A stretch of DNA of 64,000 nucleotides from Massospora cicadina. Taxonomy: Eukaryota; Entomophthoromycota; Entomophthoromycetes; Entomophthorales; Entomophthoraceae. Made by a program: the position numbers and the translations under genes. The DNA is taken from positions 1 to 64,000 of the forward strand of contig JAKSZP010013604.1 of the NCBI GenBank assembly GCA_022478985.1, given 5' to 3'. Shown here piece after piece: positions 23,356-33,539 of the stretch; position 1 is the stretch's first letter; every line of letters starts with the position of its first letter. The notes under the pieces were generated by a model. It saw only the letters and a list, made by a program, of their open reading frames with translations, made no database searches and was not told the origin of the DNA.

Positions 23356-23664
23356 GAAAGATGTTCAGCATCATCTAGTACTAAAAAAAAGAAAGATGTT
23401 CAGCATCTTATACCCCATGTCGCTGATGCTCCCACCCCAATGCTGTCCGCCATTGTCTGCCAGCTAAATCAGGCACTGGACAAAAGTTTCCCCAAAGCCT
23501 CCTCGCCATCTGATATGGCTTCATAGGCTGATAACCTAGGGTTATATTAGGTTTTTAAATCTATGATAATTTCTTTGTTTGGCAAAAAGCAAATAAAGAT
23601 GCATGATGGCTCCCCCTTTTGGGTTGGGCACCACTAGTACTAAAAAAGAAAGATGCGCAGAATC
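23356..23664 (+). mobile_element. Two tail-primed insertions at one target (C4 and an 18-bp tail)
   Basis: Three copies of one 17-mer lie in line: GAAAGATGTTCAGCATC at 23356-23372 and 23391-23407, and GAAAGATGCGCAGAATC at 23648-23664. Between the first two is ATCTAGTACTAAAAAAAA (18 bp). Between the second and third is a 240-bp, 5'-truncated family C copy (23408-23647) that ends GGGCACCACTAGTACTAAAA. Its coding end (MLSAIVCQLNQALDKS...PSDMAS-stop) matches the C-terminus of C1. Both insertions lie between protease and RT of Gypsy-3. Confidence 0.87.
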
Positions 23665-23699
23665 AGGTGAAAACTGGGGATACTCCCTTTATTTTAGCT

Positions 23700-24330
23700 C
23701 AGCCATATCACAAATTTTAAAGTCGAGGAGACTCAGGTCTCAGTGGAATTGAAACAACTCCACAATGTGGGGCTACTAACGCCTTATAAGAGTCCATGGG
23801 CTTCTCCCCTACTGCTCATTCAAATAAAGATGGAGGTCATAGAGTCTTTATAGACTATCATCAGCTTAATGCTGTTACCCAAAAGGATTCTTATCCTCTA
23901 CCTTACATTTTTGACTCATCAAGACTATTGTTTGGGCCACAATTCTTCTCAGCCATGGACCTTGTTAGTGGCTATTGGCAAATTGACCTGGCTCCGGAAG
24001 ACCATCAAAAATGCGCCTAAAATTTCTAGTGAGGGATTATTTGAAACTACTCATATGCCGCAGGGGCTTTAAAATGCCCCTGATACTTCTCAAAGGGCTA
24101 TGGATTTCTTATTTGGTGATTTTAAGTTTTCCTGAGTTTTAGTTTATCTAAATGATGTTACTGTTTTTTCTCGCACTTTTAATGAGCATTTAGCTCATTT
24201 AAAAGAAGTAATTGGCCAAATGCGCCATGCTTCGCTTAAGTTAAAACCATCTAAGTGTGCTTTTTTTCAAAACTGAGATGGAATTTTTAGGCTAAAAAGT
24301 TAGTAATAATGGGATTTTACTGTTATCTAA
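23700..24330 (+). pseudogene. Gypsy-3 reverse transcriptase
   Basis: The sequence shows KDGGHRVFIDYHQLNAVTQK, DSYPLPYIFDSS and FFSAMDLVSGYWQIDLAPED, the early and catalytic-A motifs, with the first catalytic Asp in MDL. It continues to MPQGL-type sequence near 24060. The YxDD position reads VYLNDVTV near 24145, with the first Asp changed to Asn. Stops occur near 24020 and 24072. Confidence 0.85.
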
Positions 24331-24399
24331 TAAGAGGAAAGCTATTTCAGACATGCCTGTTCCAAAAAGCTTGCGCGTTATTCAAGTGTTTTTAGGATT

Positions 24400-25060
24400 A
24401 ATTATTTTTTACTGAGAATTCATCTAGCATTTTGCTGAGATTGCGGAGCCTCTAGTCTTTTTATTGCACAAAAAAGTTCTTTCTTATGGGTAGAATTGCA
24501 ACAGCAAGCTTTCAAACTTTTGCATAAAGCTTTAGTTAGTGCCCCAATTTTAGACCATCCTGATTTTTCAAAACCCTTTTTCTTTTTACTGATGCCAGTG
24601 ATGTAGTTATTGGGACTATTATGGCTCAGCATGCCTCCAACCTGGTTGATCATCCCATTGCTTATTTTGGTAAAACCCTCTCCAATGCAGAATGAAATTA
24701 TAGCGTTACTGAGAGGAAATTACCCACAGTCCTATTTGCCATCAAGAATTTTCGTCCTTATCTCTATGGCAAACATTTCACTATCATCACAGATGATGTT
24801 TCCTTTATAGGTTAAAACAAATGAAGGATCCTGATGGATGCTTAGGTAGATGGGCATTAAAGCTTTGTTATTATGACTTTTCAATTCAACATTGTGCTAG
24901 AGCTATACACAAAAATGCTGATGGGCTTTCTAGATTACCTATAATAGCTTTATTTACTGCTGAGAAAGATTGTATCTACGATCTAATTGGCAGACCTGAA
25001 CTCTGGTATCGTGAATCTAATGATGTTATAGTGAAGCTACAATCCTAAACTGATAATACT
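24400..25060 (+). pseudogene. Gypsy-3 RNase H
   Basis: RNase H begins FTDASDVVIGTIMAQHAS near 24585 (frame broken by a stop) with HPIAYFGKTLSNAE following. The end is ALKLCYYDFSIQHCARAIHK, then NADGLSRLP at about 24850-24940. This is the expected order between RT and integrase. Confidence 0.82.
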
Positions 25061-25149
25061 TGAGTTGAAGAAGGTTCTTTATATAGGAAGTTAGGATCTG
25101 AATGGCTGCCTTTTATTTGGTCCTCTTTGAAGACTGATACGATTATAGA

Positions 25150-26161
25150 TGCTCATCAAACTGTAGGAATGAAGCTGTAGCTAAGACTTTACAGTGGTTG
25201 AAAAATCATTGTTACTGGATAACATGCTAGAAATTGTGCACGATGTGTTGTGGACTTGTCTCACTTGCCAACAACAGCATGGTGGTAATCTGATTTACCA
25301 ACACGAAATTTTGGGACCTTTAGACCCTTTTCCACTGTGAGTATTGAAATGGTGGGCTTCTCCCTACTGCTACTTATGGACATAGTTATATTATAGTTTC
25401 TATCAACCATTTTATCAAATGTATTGAAGCTGTCTCAGTTTCCACTGTCACTGCTAAGGCTACTACGTCCTTCCTTTTTAAGCAAGTTTTCACCTGGAAT
25501 GGTAGCTTGAAAGTTAATTATCTGATAATGGGACCAACTTTGTCTCACAGGTGGTAACTGAGCTTACAAATTAAAGGATACCTTTCAGTTGTATACAACC
25601 CCTTATAATCCTTCCACTAATGGTGAGGTCGAATGGGCAAATAGTACCCTTGTAGACATTCTTTGAAAGATGGCTTCCAACTATCCTAGTAGATGGAATC
25701 TTTACTTAACTAGTACGACGTTAGCCTTTAGGGTTAGCTATCATTGTATAATTGGGATGCCTCCCTTCAAGGCTCTTTACAGTCAGGTTCATAATTTACC
25801 CTCAAGTGTACAGCCTATACTTGATGCTGCGACCCCACAAACTAATGATTTAGCTATGAGGAGGCCAGCTGATGAAATTTATCAGAGAACAGGCCTTAGC
25901 TTCGAGTTCTCAGCTGCTACAACTTTAAAAGAGGGAACTAGAACCAATGCTATTCGACCTGCCTTACCTGAATATCAAATTGGGGACCTTGTACATTTTT
26001 ATCATCATAAACCAGGAGGACGAATTCACAAACTTGATACTTTGTGGGCTAGTCCTAACTGTATCCATTGTCGGGGTATTGAATACTCCATTTCAGCTAT
26101 TGATACTAGACTGTTATCAATAGAGTTCATAGTCAGTTTATTTGTAAGTATGTGCCCCTAG
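25150..26161 (+). pseudogene. Gypsy-3 integrase
   Basis: The zinc finger end CLTCQQQHGGN is at 25258. The core contains INHFIKCIEAVSVSTVTAKA, where the first catalytic Asp (usual VDH/VDR) is Asn. The 163-residue C-terminal frame (25670-26161) holds NLYLTSTTLAFRVSYHCIIG and MPPFKALY, and then the DNA-binding part IGDLVHFYHHKPGGRIHKLD. A short G-rich tract (GAGGGTGGCAT) directly precedes the LTR and is the likely polypurine tract. Confidence 0.82.
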
Positions 26162-26182
26162 GCAAGATCTTGAGGGTGGCAT

Positions 26183-26739
26183 TGTTTGAAATACAACTGC
26201 AATGAACAATTATAACCAAGATCAAGATTTGGTGTCTTGGTCTAATAAGATCATGAAAACCCTGTTGGGTATACTTGATTCTTGGATAGATTGATGATCA
26301 ACCCCTCGGAGTTATCAGCCTCCTCTGAAGGATGAGGCTAAGTAAACTGAAGGGGCAAGTTTTCCACAAGAAAGTCAATCTTATCTAATAAGAACCTTGT
26401 CAAATCTGACCATCACAATTATATGAATAATAATCAGCAATAATGGTCATCTGTTAGAAAAGATCTTACCTCAGTTAGAGCATGAAAATCCTCATGAAGA
26501 ACTACCAAATCTACCTATAAATATCCCTCATTTCTAACTAATAAAGTGCAACTATTTTTGTCTTGTGTAGCTCAATCTTGGTCAATTCATAACAGAGTTC
26601 TGTATTTCGATTATAGTTAATTATTGAAAAGAAACTAATAACTTCGTTGCCCTGTTTCTATCTTTGTAGAGCCATAAAACTTATAATTTAGTAGCCTTTG
26701 TAGCGCCTGAATATCACAATTTTAATCAAAATTACAATA
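26183..26739 (+). repeat. Gypsy-3 3' LTR
   Basis: This is the partner of 14265-14822, starting TGTTTGAAATACAACTGC. The terminal CA is TA. It is followed immediately by the target duplication GGGTC. By eye the two LTRs differ at roughly one base in eight to ten. Confidence 0.88.
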
Positions 26740-27130
26740 GGGTCCAAAACCACAAGTTATGATTAGGAAGGTTAGTGAACTCCCAGTCAGCCTCAGCGAG
26801 GATAATGGTGAGCTGAACCAAAAATAAACCAACCAAAAATGCTGTGTAACAGCATAGTGACTGGAAAGAATGACCAGCATATTCTGTTGATGCTCAAAGA
26901 GAGCTATACTCATAGGATATAATGCATGCATAATAAATAGATTGTTCAACTAATTTAAAGTGAGTGTCTGTAACTCTCTCATTTCTAGAGGGATGGTGAG
27001 GGATGTCCCACCAAACTACCAGGGAATAACCTGCTATTAATGCCTTGGAAGTGGGCCCTGTAGGGGCGTTCAGTACCAAAAGGATTAAGGTGAGGGTGTA
27101 TATCATTATATAAATAATGAGATAAACCAT
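26740..27130 (-). pseudogene. Unrecognised coding-like region (other side of Gypsy-3)
   Basis: Minus-strand frames at 26722-26949 and 26894-27130 run toward the Gypsy-3 target site and are collinear with 13467-14264. Text such as LVVWWDIPHHPSRNERVTDT is not recognised. Probable remnant of Gypsy-0 Gag or of a host gene. Confidence 0.33.
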
Positions 27131-29504
27131 ACATGTAAAACTTTGTTTAACCCCTAGGAGGAGTCATTACCAAGGGAAGATCTGAATTTACGCTCTTTTA
27201 AGGCCTCTATTTTTAGAGGCTTAGGATCTCCCAGAGAAAAAAATTGTTGATAATTTAAACAAGATAAATTGACCTATATTATTCAAGACCTTTTCAAGGA
27301 GGTCCATGAACAGGTCTGACCAAGGGACCATTTTATAAAATGAAGATAAATTTGCTTTTATTAAAATAAGGTCGTCAACAAATAATTTTTATCTCAAAAC
27401 AATATTTTAAATTTTTTAAATCTTTTCTATCAGGTGAGGAACTGCGCCCAATCCAACCAATAAGCGCAAACCACCATTATTTAAGGTACTATAGCACTGG
27501 TATGCTCTCACTGGTGTGATTGACTGCAATTGGATTTTTCTGGATTGTCAATATGGTAAGCAAAACGGGATTTGAAGCCCTGTTTTCCCTGCAATGTAAC
27601 ATATTTTCATAGTTTAATTAATGACTGGTGCAATGCAAAGCTGAGGATTTAACATCCCCTGCTTATCACGCGCACCCAAAAACCAACTTGGTCATATTTT
27701 GCTATTACCCAGTGTTGATGAAGGGTATGCTTCAGGTCAGGAAGGTTCGTTGGCTTGATTCCCTTAGCCTCTCCAGCTCTGCCTTTTTAATACATTCTGT
27801 CCCTACTATTAAGTCATTTAACAATGGCAGCTCAGCTTTATGCTTATCATCAAATTTAAAAGTCATGAAACGCTAAGAAGATAGACATTACACTCAAATT
27901 TGAGATTAATGAATGCCAATGTTTTAAAATATGCACAATTAAGAAATAATTTCTAGATCTATCAGTAGATTAATTTAAAGTTAGGCACAGCGGATAATGA
28001 TAATATAATTTATAAAGAAAAACAATCAATCTGTTCAAAAGTAACTGGCTATTGGTGATAAAGTTCCGCATATAGTACTGAAGGATTAGGTGCCAGCCTC
28101 CATTTGATATTTAAGTTGAGCCTGTCAAAATTAGTGACAAGTTGGAACAAATGCTCAATGATTGGGATCAATCAAAATTATTGCCAAGTTGGCAACAAAT
28201 GCTATACGCTGAGGAATATTGCTTATGATCATATAAATTAGGTCTCTAACAGTTACTAAGAGTATTGGATATAAGATAAAAAAGATAAAAAATAATATAA
28301 AACAAAAAATTTAATCTTAAATAAAAAAGATAAAGATATATGAAAAATATTTATCTATAGGGAAAATTTTTGGAAAATCTCTAAAATCAAAAAATAAATA
28401 ATGATTGGTTAGTAGTTTATCCATAAAATGTGTATATCTGGTGGTTTTCTCACCTTCTAATGTCTTGCAGTTGAAGGGGGATGTACTATGATGGTTGTTA
28501 AAGTGAAGCATGGATGTTTGCAGGACAAGCTCATTTTAAGATTAGGTCCACTATTGTCATATATCAGGATATTGGACATGATAGAAAGAGTATTGACCAT
28601 ACAATTCCCTCAACCAAATTGACACCTAGACCCAATAAGGAATTAAAAAGGCTTCCTTGATTAACCATGGAAAAATAGGTAGTCTTTATGCAAAAACTAT
28701 AACTATGTAAGTTCAATAAATCAATTCAAGCCATAGATATCCTAAGGTGTATTTCTGCCTGATCAAAATGAAGGATTAGCAAAAAGTTTAGGCGACAATT
28801 ACTAAAGTGGCACTTAAATCAGTATATTTAGATGAACCAGCAAAAGGGTAAGATTTTGAGAATCTGTACAATGATAAATATAAGTGATGCCAAGTCTTAC
28901 CTGACTTGGTACAATTACCTTGCAATTTCGCCCTATCAAATTTGTGCTAAAAAGGCATTATACCATCCAGAATGCACCGCCTGACTTATAACATCCCATT
29001 TTTGGAAACCTCTCTATTACTTTTATCATTCTTTTTCTTTTTGAGGTTTATAGTTTTAAGTTTTACATATAAACCCTTACTATTATACTATTATAAAGCA
29101 ATATCGTTAATTATATATCTCGTTTTGGTACTAGACTTAAATTTTTACATTTTTTCACTCACCATAGGTTGAATAATCTAGCTCACAGGACACAAGTGGT
29201 AAGTTGGCACCCTTTAAAGTAAAAAAAATATACTTGTCATGCATCTTAGATGGATTCAAGTATTAACAGTCAGGCTTCTTGAGCATAGCACCATTAAGCT
29301 CAAAAAAAGAAGCTCAACAACTGTGGAGAGCCATAAGAAAAGAGAACATGGAGCTCCATGCTGATCAAAATATGAAAAGCTTGACCTAAGGGAGACCAGG
29401 AATTTAGGGTTTCATTGGTAAAAATGAATAAGAAATCTTGTTACAAAAATGAGGCTGTGAGAGCCCTGCCTTTGAGGTAAGGAGGAGTTGAAGAATCAAA
29501 TAGT
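27131..29504. other. AT-rich sequence without recognisable genes
   Basis: Only short, low-complexity frames occur here (for example 28972-29172, very Phe/Leu/Tyr-rich and probably chance). I see no transposon domain, RNA gene or intact LTR. A 5' LTR for Gypsy-0 might lie here but I could not show it. Confidence 0.5.
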
Positions 29505-29521
29505 AATAAAGACTGAGTAAT

Positions 29522-31427
29522 ATCTCTCTTTTGCTTCTATAACTAAATCAAAGCCAAGTTTAGATTTTTTAAAAAATACAAAAAATGACCGCTCAATCGA
29601 GCTAAAGCTTACCAATGTCAATGCCAATAATGCCTTATGCCCCAGCCTGGGGTTGGTGGTGCGCCGCCATCTGGCATCTTTCAGCCACCACTGAAGCATG
29701 GCCAGGATGGCTCTGCTAGCCCCCGTAATGCTACCAGGCGTTATGTCCCCCTTGGGACTTGGCCCATCATATTACAACTTCCCAGGCAGTGCTTAGAAGC
29801 CCTTTGGTGCTTCCATGAGCAATTTGCAAGTCGGCCTCCAGGTCAAAGATGGGAATCTCTTCCCATATGCAAATGTAGCCATCATTAAGATGGTCATGGC
29901 GGTGTTTTACCAGCCAGCTTTATTGATTTCCTCCCTTTTAAGGGATACTTTAATATCAGCTTTCATTCAGAAAGCCTATGCAGCTGCAGCAGCCAAGCTG
30001 CACTTTATTTTCAATAAGATTCCCATCCCAACCATTCAAACCTCGCTCCCATATGAGACCACTTTGGTGGTCCAAATCGCCAGGTTGCCCTCCCACCTTT
30101 GCCCCAGACGCCTCCACCATGAGCTCATGTTGGGTTTGGCCATTTATGGCGCAGACCCCATGTTGTAATTTGTGGTTCTGAATGGAGTGGATCGTTTGGC
30201 AGAGCTGAGCGCCTTTGCAACGATCTGCCCATTTCATCATGACACCCATCTCATGATTCCCCCTCGCATGTTGATCAGATCTGCCCCTGATCAACCATTC
30301 TGTGCATGCATCAAGAATGTCTGTTCCATTTGCCCCTTGTTCTTTGAGCTTGATCACTTGAAGCACAAGTGCCATGTGGCCTCCACCTCCTCCACTTTCA
30401 CCACTCCTCCCTCCGGTGTCAGGTTGGCGGCCATTTTGGCTTAATTTTTGAATGGGTATCAATCCTCTTGCCCCCAATCTTGGCAAATTCTAGTGATGTT
30501 TCCAAGGCGGCAGCCAATCAAAATTTTAAAAAATAATTTATTAACAATTTGACTGGTTTATTTGATCCTGAGTTGATGGCTGACTCAGTTTCAGCTGAGC
30601 TTCCGTGGTCAACAGCATGTGGCCAATCAGTTCTTGCCATTGCCCCAATTCTGTCGGCTGCCCCAGTGCTGGCTAATCCAATCCATTTGAGGCTCTTGAA
30701 TGGATTGATGAGGATAAAAAGCTGTACCATGTCAAGCCAGATTTCAATTTGGAGGAATTTTCGTTGATCCTCCTTAATTGTGGCCCCACTGTTTTCACTC
30801 TTTAAAAAGGTTTCCAATATACAAAAATAGTAATAAAAGGCCAGTCGAGGCCGCAGCTGCCCCTTCCAACACCCTATTTTGCCTGCAACTTCATGGGGTG
30901 ATGGAGCCTCTAGTTAAGGGTATTCCTATCCCCCAATTTTTCCCATGATTTGAGAAGGATGCAGAATATGAATTTGAGAATCTCGCTTTTGGTGTGAGCT
31001 GCACTTGCGTAGACATGGCAAAAACTTCTCTTTTTAACCCAAATTATCCCAAAACCTTCGTGAGTCAAGTCTTTTACTTGTGTGCCAGTTCTCATAACTT
31101 CGCTGAGCATCAATTTGCTCAAAACGTTGAGTCAATGGACACTGCTGAACTCATACAAAAAAAACCCCACAACTATACCTCCTAATGCCTCATGTCACTG
31201 ATGCTCACACCCCGATGCTGTCCACCATGATCTGCTAGCTAAAGCAGGCACTAGACAAAAGCATCTTTAGATCTTCCTTGCCTTCTGATATGTCTTCATA
31301 GGCTGTTAGCTGAGGTGCATATTTGGATTTTTTTATTTCTTGTAAATCCCTTTGTTTGGCTCATTTGCAAATAAAAAGGTGTGGCAGCTCCCCTTTTGGG
31401 TTGGGCACCACTAGTGCTAAAAATATA
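29522..31427 (+). mobile_element. Family C ORF1-only retroelement, copy C1 (best copy)
   Basis: The 1906-bp element is flanked by AATAAAGACTGAGTAAT (29505-29521) and AATAAATACTGAGTAAT (31428-31444), a 17-bp target duplication with one mismatch. It begins ATCTCTCTTTTGCTT, like LINE B (ATCTCTTTCTGCTAAG). It ends GGGTTGGGCACCACTAGTGC followed by an A-rich tail, like LINE B and copy C4. Its only product resembles a LINE ORF1 with a CCHC knuckle. There is no endonuclease or RT, and at this length no room for them. I infer a protein-coding passenger of LINE B. Confidence 0.85.
29600..31300 (+). pseudogene. Family C ORF1-like protein (frameshifted)
   Basis: A Met at 29586 opens the region. Conserved parts are IPTIQTSLPYETTLVVQIAR, LPSHLCPRRLHHELMLGLAI then YG (30040-30150, equivalent to the FLPKKVKRDILEQHL.DGLTIYG block of LINE A ORF1), and SAPDQPFCACIKN then CSICPLFFELDHLKHKC (30285-30375; C-X2-C-X7-H-X4-C). 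The C-terminus near 31195-31300 matches C4 (TPMLS..., QALDKS, PSDM.S-stop). At least three frame changes exist. It likely binds the element RNA. Confidence 0.7.
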
Positions 31428-31444
31428 AATAAATACTGAGTAAT

Positions 31445-32025
31445 TCTGGTTAGGCGGATAGCTGTGAGATCCATCCTCATTAAACCCATTCTGGGGAATA
31501 CAGGCGTTCTGGAGCTCATCGTTAATGGACTGACTGAGTGACCCTAGAGAACAGCGCTTGTGTGGATTGGCAGTGAACATGAGAAGGAGAAGAGAAACCG
31601 TGCTCTTCTAATGACCATTAGAAAGTATCATTAAGAAAGGAGAAAAGATTCAGCACTGCCAAAAATTATTTAAACCATGTTGGCTGACTCATTCCATGCG
31701 ATGAGCCAGCTTCCACTTTGAAGTTCTATCTCAGCTAGATAATCTGGTCAAGATGAGAAATGTGTCAGAATTTTAATTGTCCACATCATCAAGTCTAATA
31801 ATTATAAAAACATATAAGTATTGTTCCGCTGGGATTTGATTACAATAAAAGAGAATCTATAGCAGATGTTGAATATATGGTTTAACTTGGTACTATTATT
31901 TGGTTTTATTTCCTATAGTATACTAATATAGTTCACCAGATTTGATTCTGCAAGATTACTTATATTCCATCAGTGATAATCCCAACTATAAAAAAATATT
32001 CTAATCAATAGGATAAATATCAACA
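31445..32025. other. Non-coding AT-rich spacer
   Basis: No domain or repeat recognised. Its right border is the LINE A-ii target site. Confidence 0.5.
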
Positions 32026-32399
32026 ACTGAATCATTTTGACTTTTATCTCTTGTTGCAATCACTAATTGCAATAAATTCAATTCAATTCAAGAATAGGTA
32101 AGTTTGATAATCTCTTTGAGAAGATTAGTGTACCCAATGTCGGGTAGCAGTTTGGCTAGCAAAGTAAAGGACACAAGATCAATCTCCACACCATCCAAAA
32201 TTCATAACCGCCATAGCAACACCGGTGGCCTAGATAAAAAAGTAAAAACTGGCGCTTAGTACTTCCCTGGAGATTTTAGACTGGCAAGCAAAATGTAACC
32301 TGTTCATCAAAACTCCGAATTACCAGCCCCTGTCATCAGTGGATAATGGGCTTCTTTTTTTCCTGGATATTAATCAAATGGCGATTTAAGAAAAGTTCA

Positions 32400-33390
32400 G
32401 TGGAGATGTGCACAACCATTTACCGAAAGCAGTATATGTAGCACTGCATTCCATGACTTGTGGTTAGTTGGATCTCATGTTTGAAACAAAAGATGCAGCG
32501 GATGAAGCTGCACAGGTGCGTGTGGTGGTAGACCTCCCAGATGGTCAACATGTAGTTGAAATGAAGCACACTTAATGGACCAAATCATACCAATTTTTTG
32601 TTATGTTTGACTTCCTCCTCACAACAATTAAGCGCACAGTTCTGGAGCACCACCTCATGTTTTGCTTAAGGCATATGGGGAACTTCACTCCTTTTAGAAG
32701 CAACGTTTTACACTTATGCCAGACCTGCGCACAGGCAAAGTGTTTGCTTTGATCATCCTAACCATGGTCATTGCAGAAGACTATACTCAAAGCCCTCACA
32801 CAGCAGTTGTGTTTAATGATGAGCAAAAATCCCATCCGTTCCACATCACAGTGGATAGCGCACCACCTATCTGCACTTTTTGTCACGCTTTTGGCCACAA
32901 GGCCCATCCTGCCCTGACAAGGAGGGCATCATGCAAACCAAAATCCTTTCAAAATTGATGGTCAGTGAAGACTCCCATCATGAACTGGTTATTGACACTG
33001 ACACTGCCTTCCTGTGGGGCGCACAGGGGTGTTACATTCAGGTCAAAACTGTGTGCCCACAGGAGTGCAAGAAGGCCAGGTAGGCCCACAGAGCAGTGGC
33101 CTGGCAGCATTCACCGCAGCATCCGTATCCCACCTGCCCAGACTCAAGATGACATCCAGTCATTTTCTGTGGAAGCGATTTGATAGTCTAAGCACCAATC
33201 AGATTGGGCCAACCAACCTGATGAACTAATGAGTGAGTCTTATTTACCCAAGAAAACTTACCAAGCCTTAGTTAAAACCGATTCTACCACTCATTTCCCT
33301 CCAGAATTTTTTCACCTTTGTTGGTGCACAGCAGGAGCACAGTATCTCAAAAATTTGGCAGAAGTCTAATTCCTCCAAAAACAAGAAACA
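32400..33390 (+). pseudogene. LINE A-ii ORF1
   Basis: It is similar to A-iii ORF1: MPDLRTGKVFALIILTMVIA (32716 onward) and VDSAPPICTFCHAFGHKAHP near 32850-32900. These show a knuckle whose last Cys is lost to a small frameshift. A later frame reads TDTAFLWGAQGCYIQVKTVC, the same region as AFPWGAQGCYLLVKPISPQE in A-iii. Inactive. Confidence 0.75.
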
Positions 33391-33539
33391 TACCAGAAAA
33401 GTTGATAGTGTCCTAAAGGACCGCTATGACTAAACTGACTCTATTGCTTCCCACAAACGTTCTGCCATGACACATGTTTAAACTGAGCTGAAGGATGGGA
33501 AAGGGGCCCTTCCCATAGTATCTAAGGTGCAATGGGGGA

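Larger units (their letters stand above)
14265..26739 (+). mobile_element. Gypsy-3: Ty3/gypsy element with nested insertions
   Basis: LTRs at 14265-14822 and 26183-26739 flank plus-strand Gag, protease, RT, RNase H and integrase. The target duplication GGGTC is perfect (14260-14264 and 26740-26744). Of the 11.4-kb interior, 5.2 kb is LINE A-i (17007-22226) and about 290 bp is small tail-primed insertions. Without them the element is about 7 kb. All coding parts have stops or frameshifts. Confidence 0.9.

Noticed and set aside
28972..29172. Hydrophobic 66-residue frame that could suggest a small membrane protein
   Set aside because: Very AT-rich context, no ribosomal or splice context, no homology recognised; chance is more likely.
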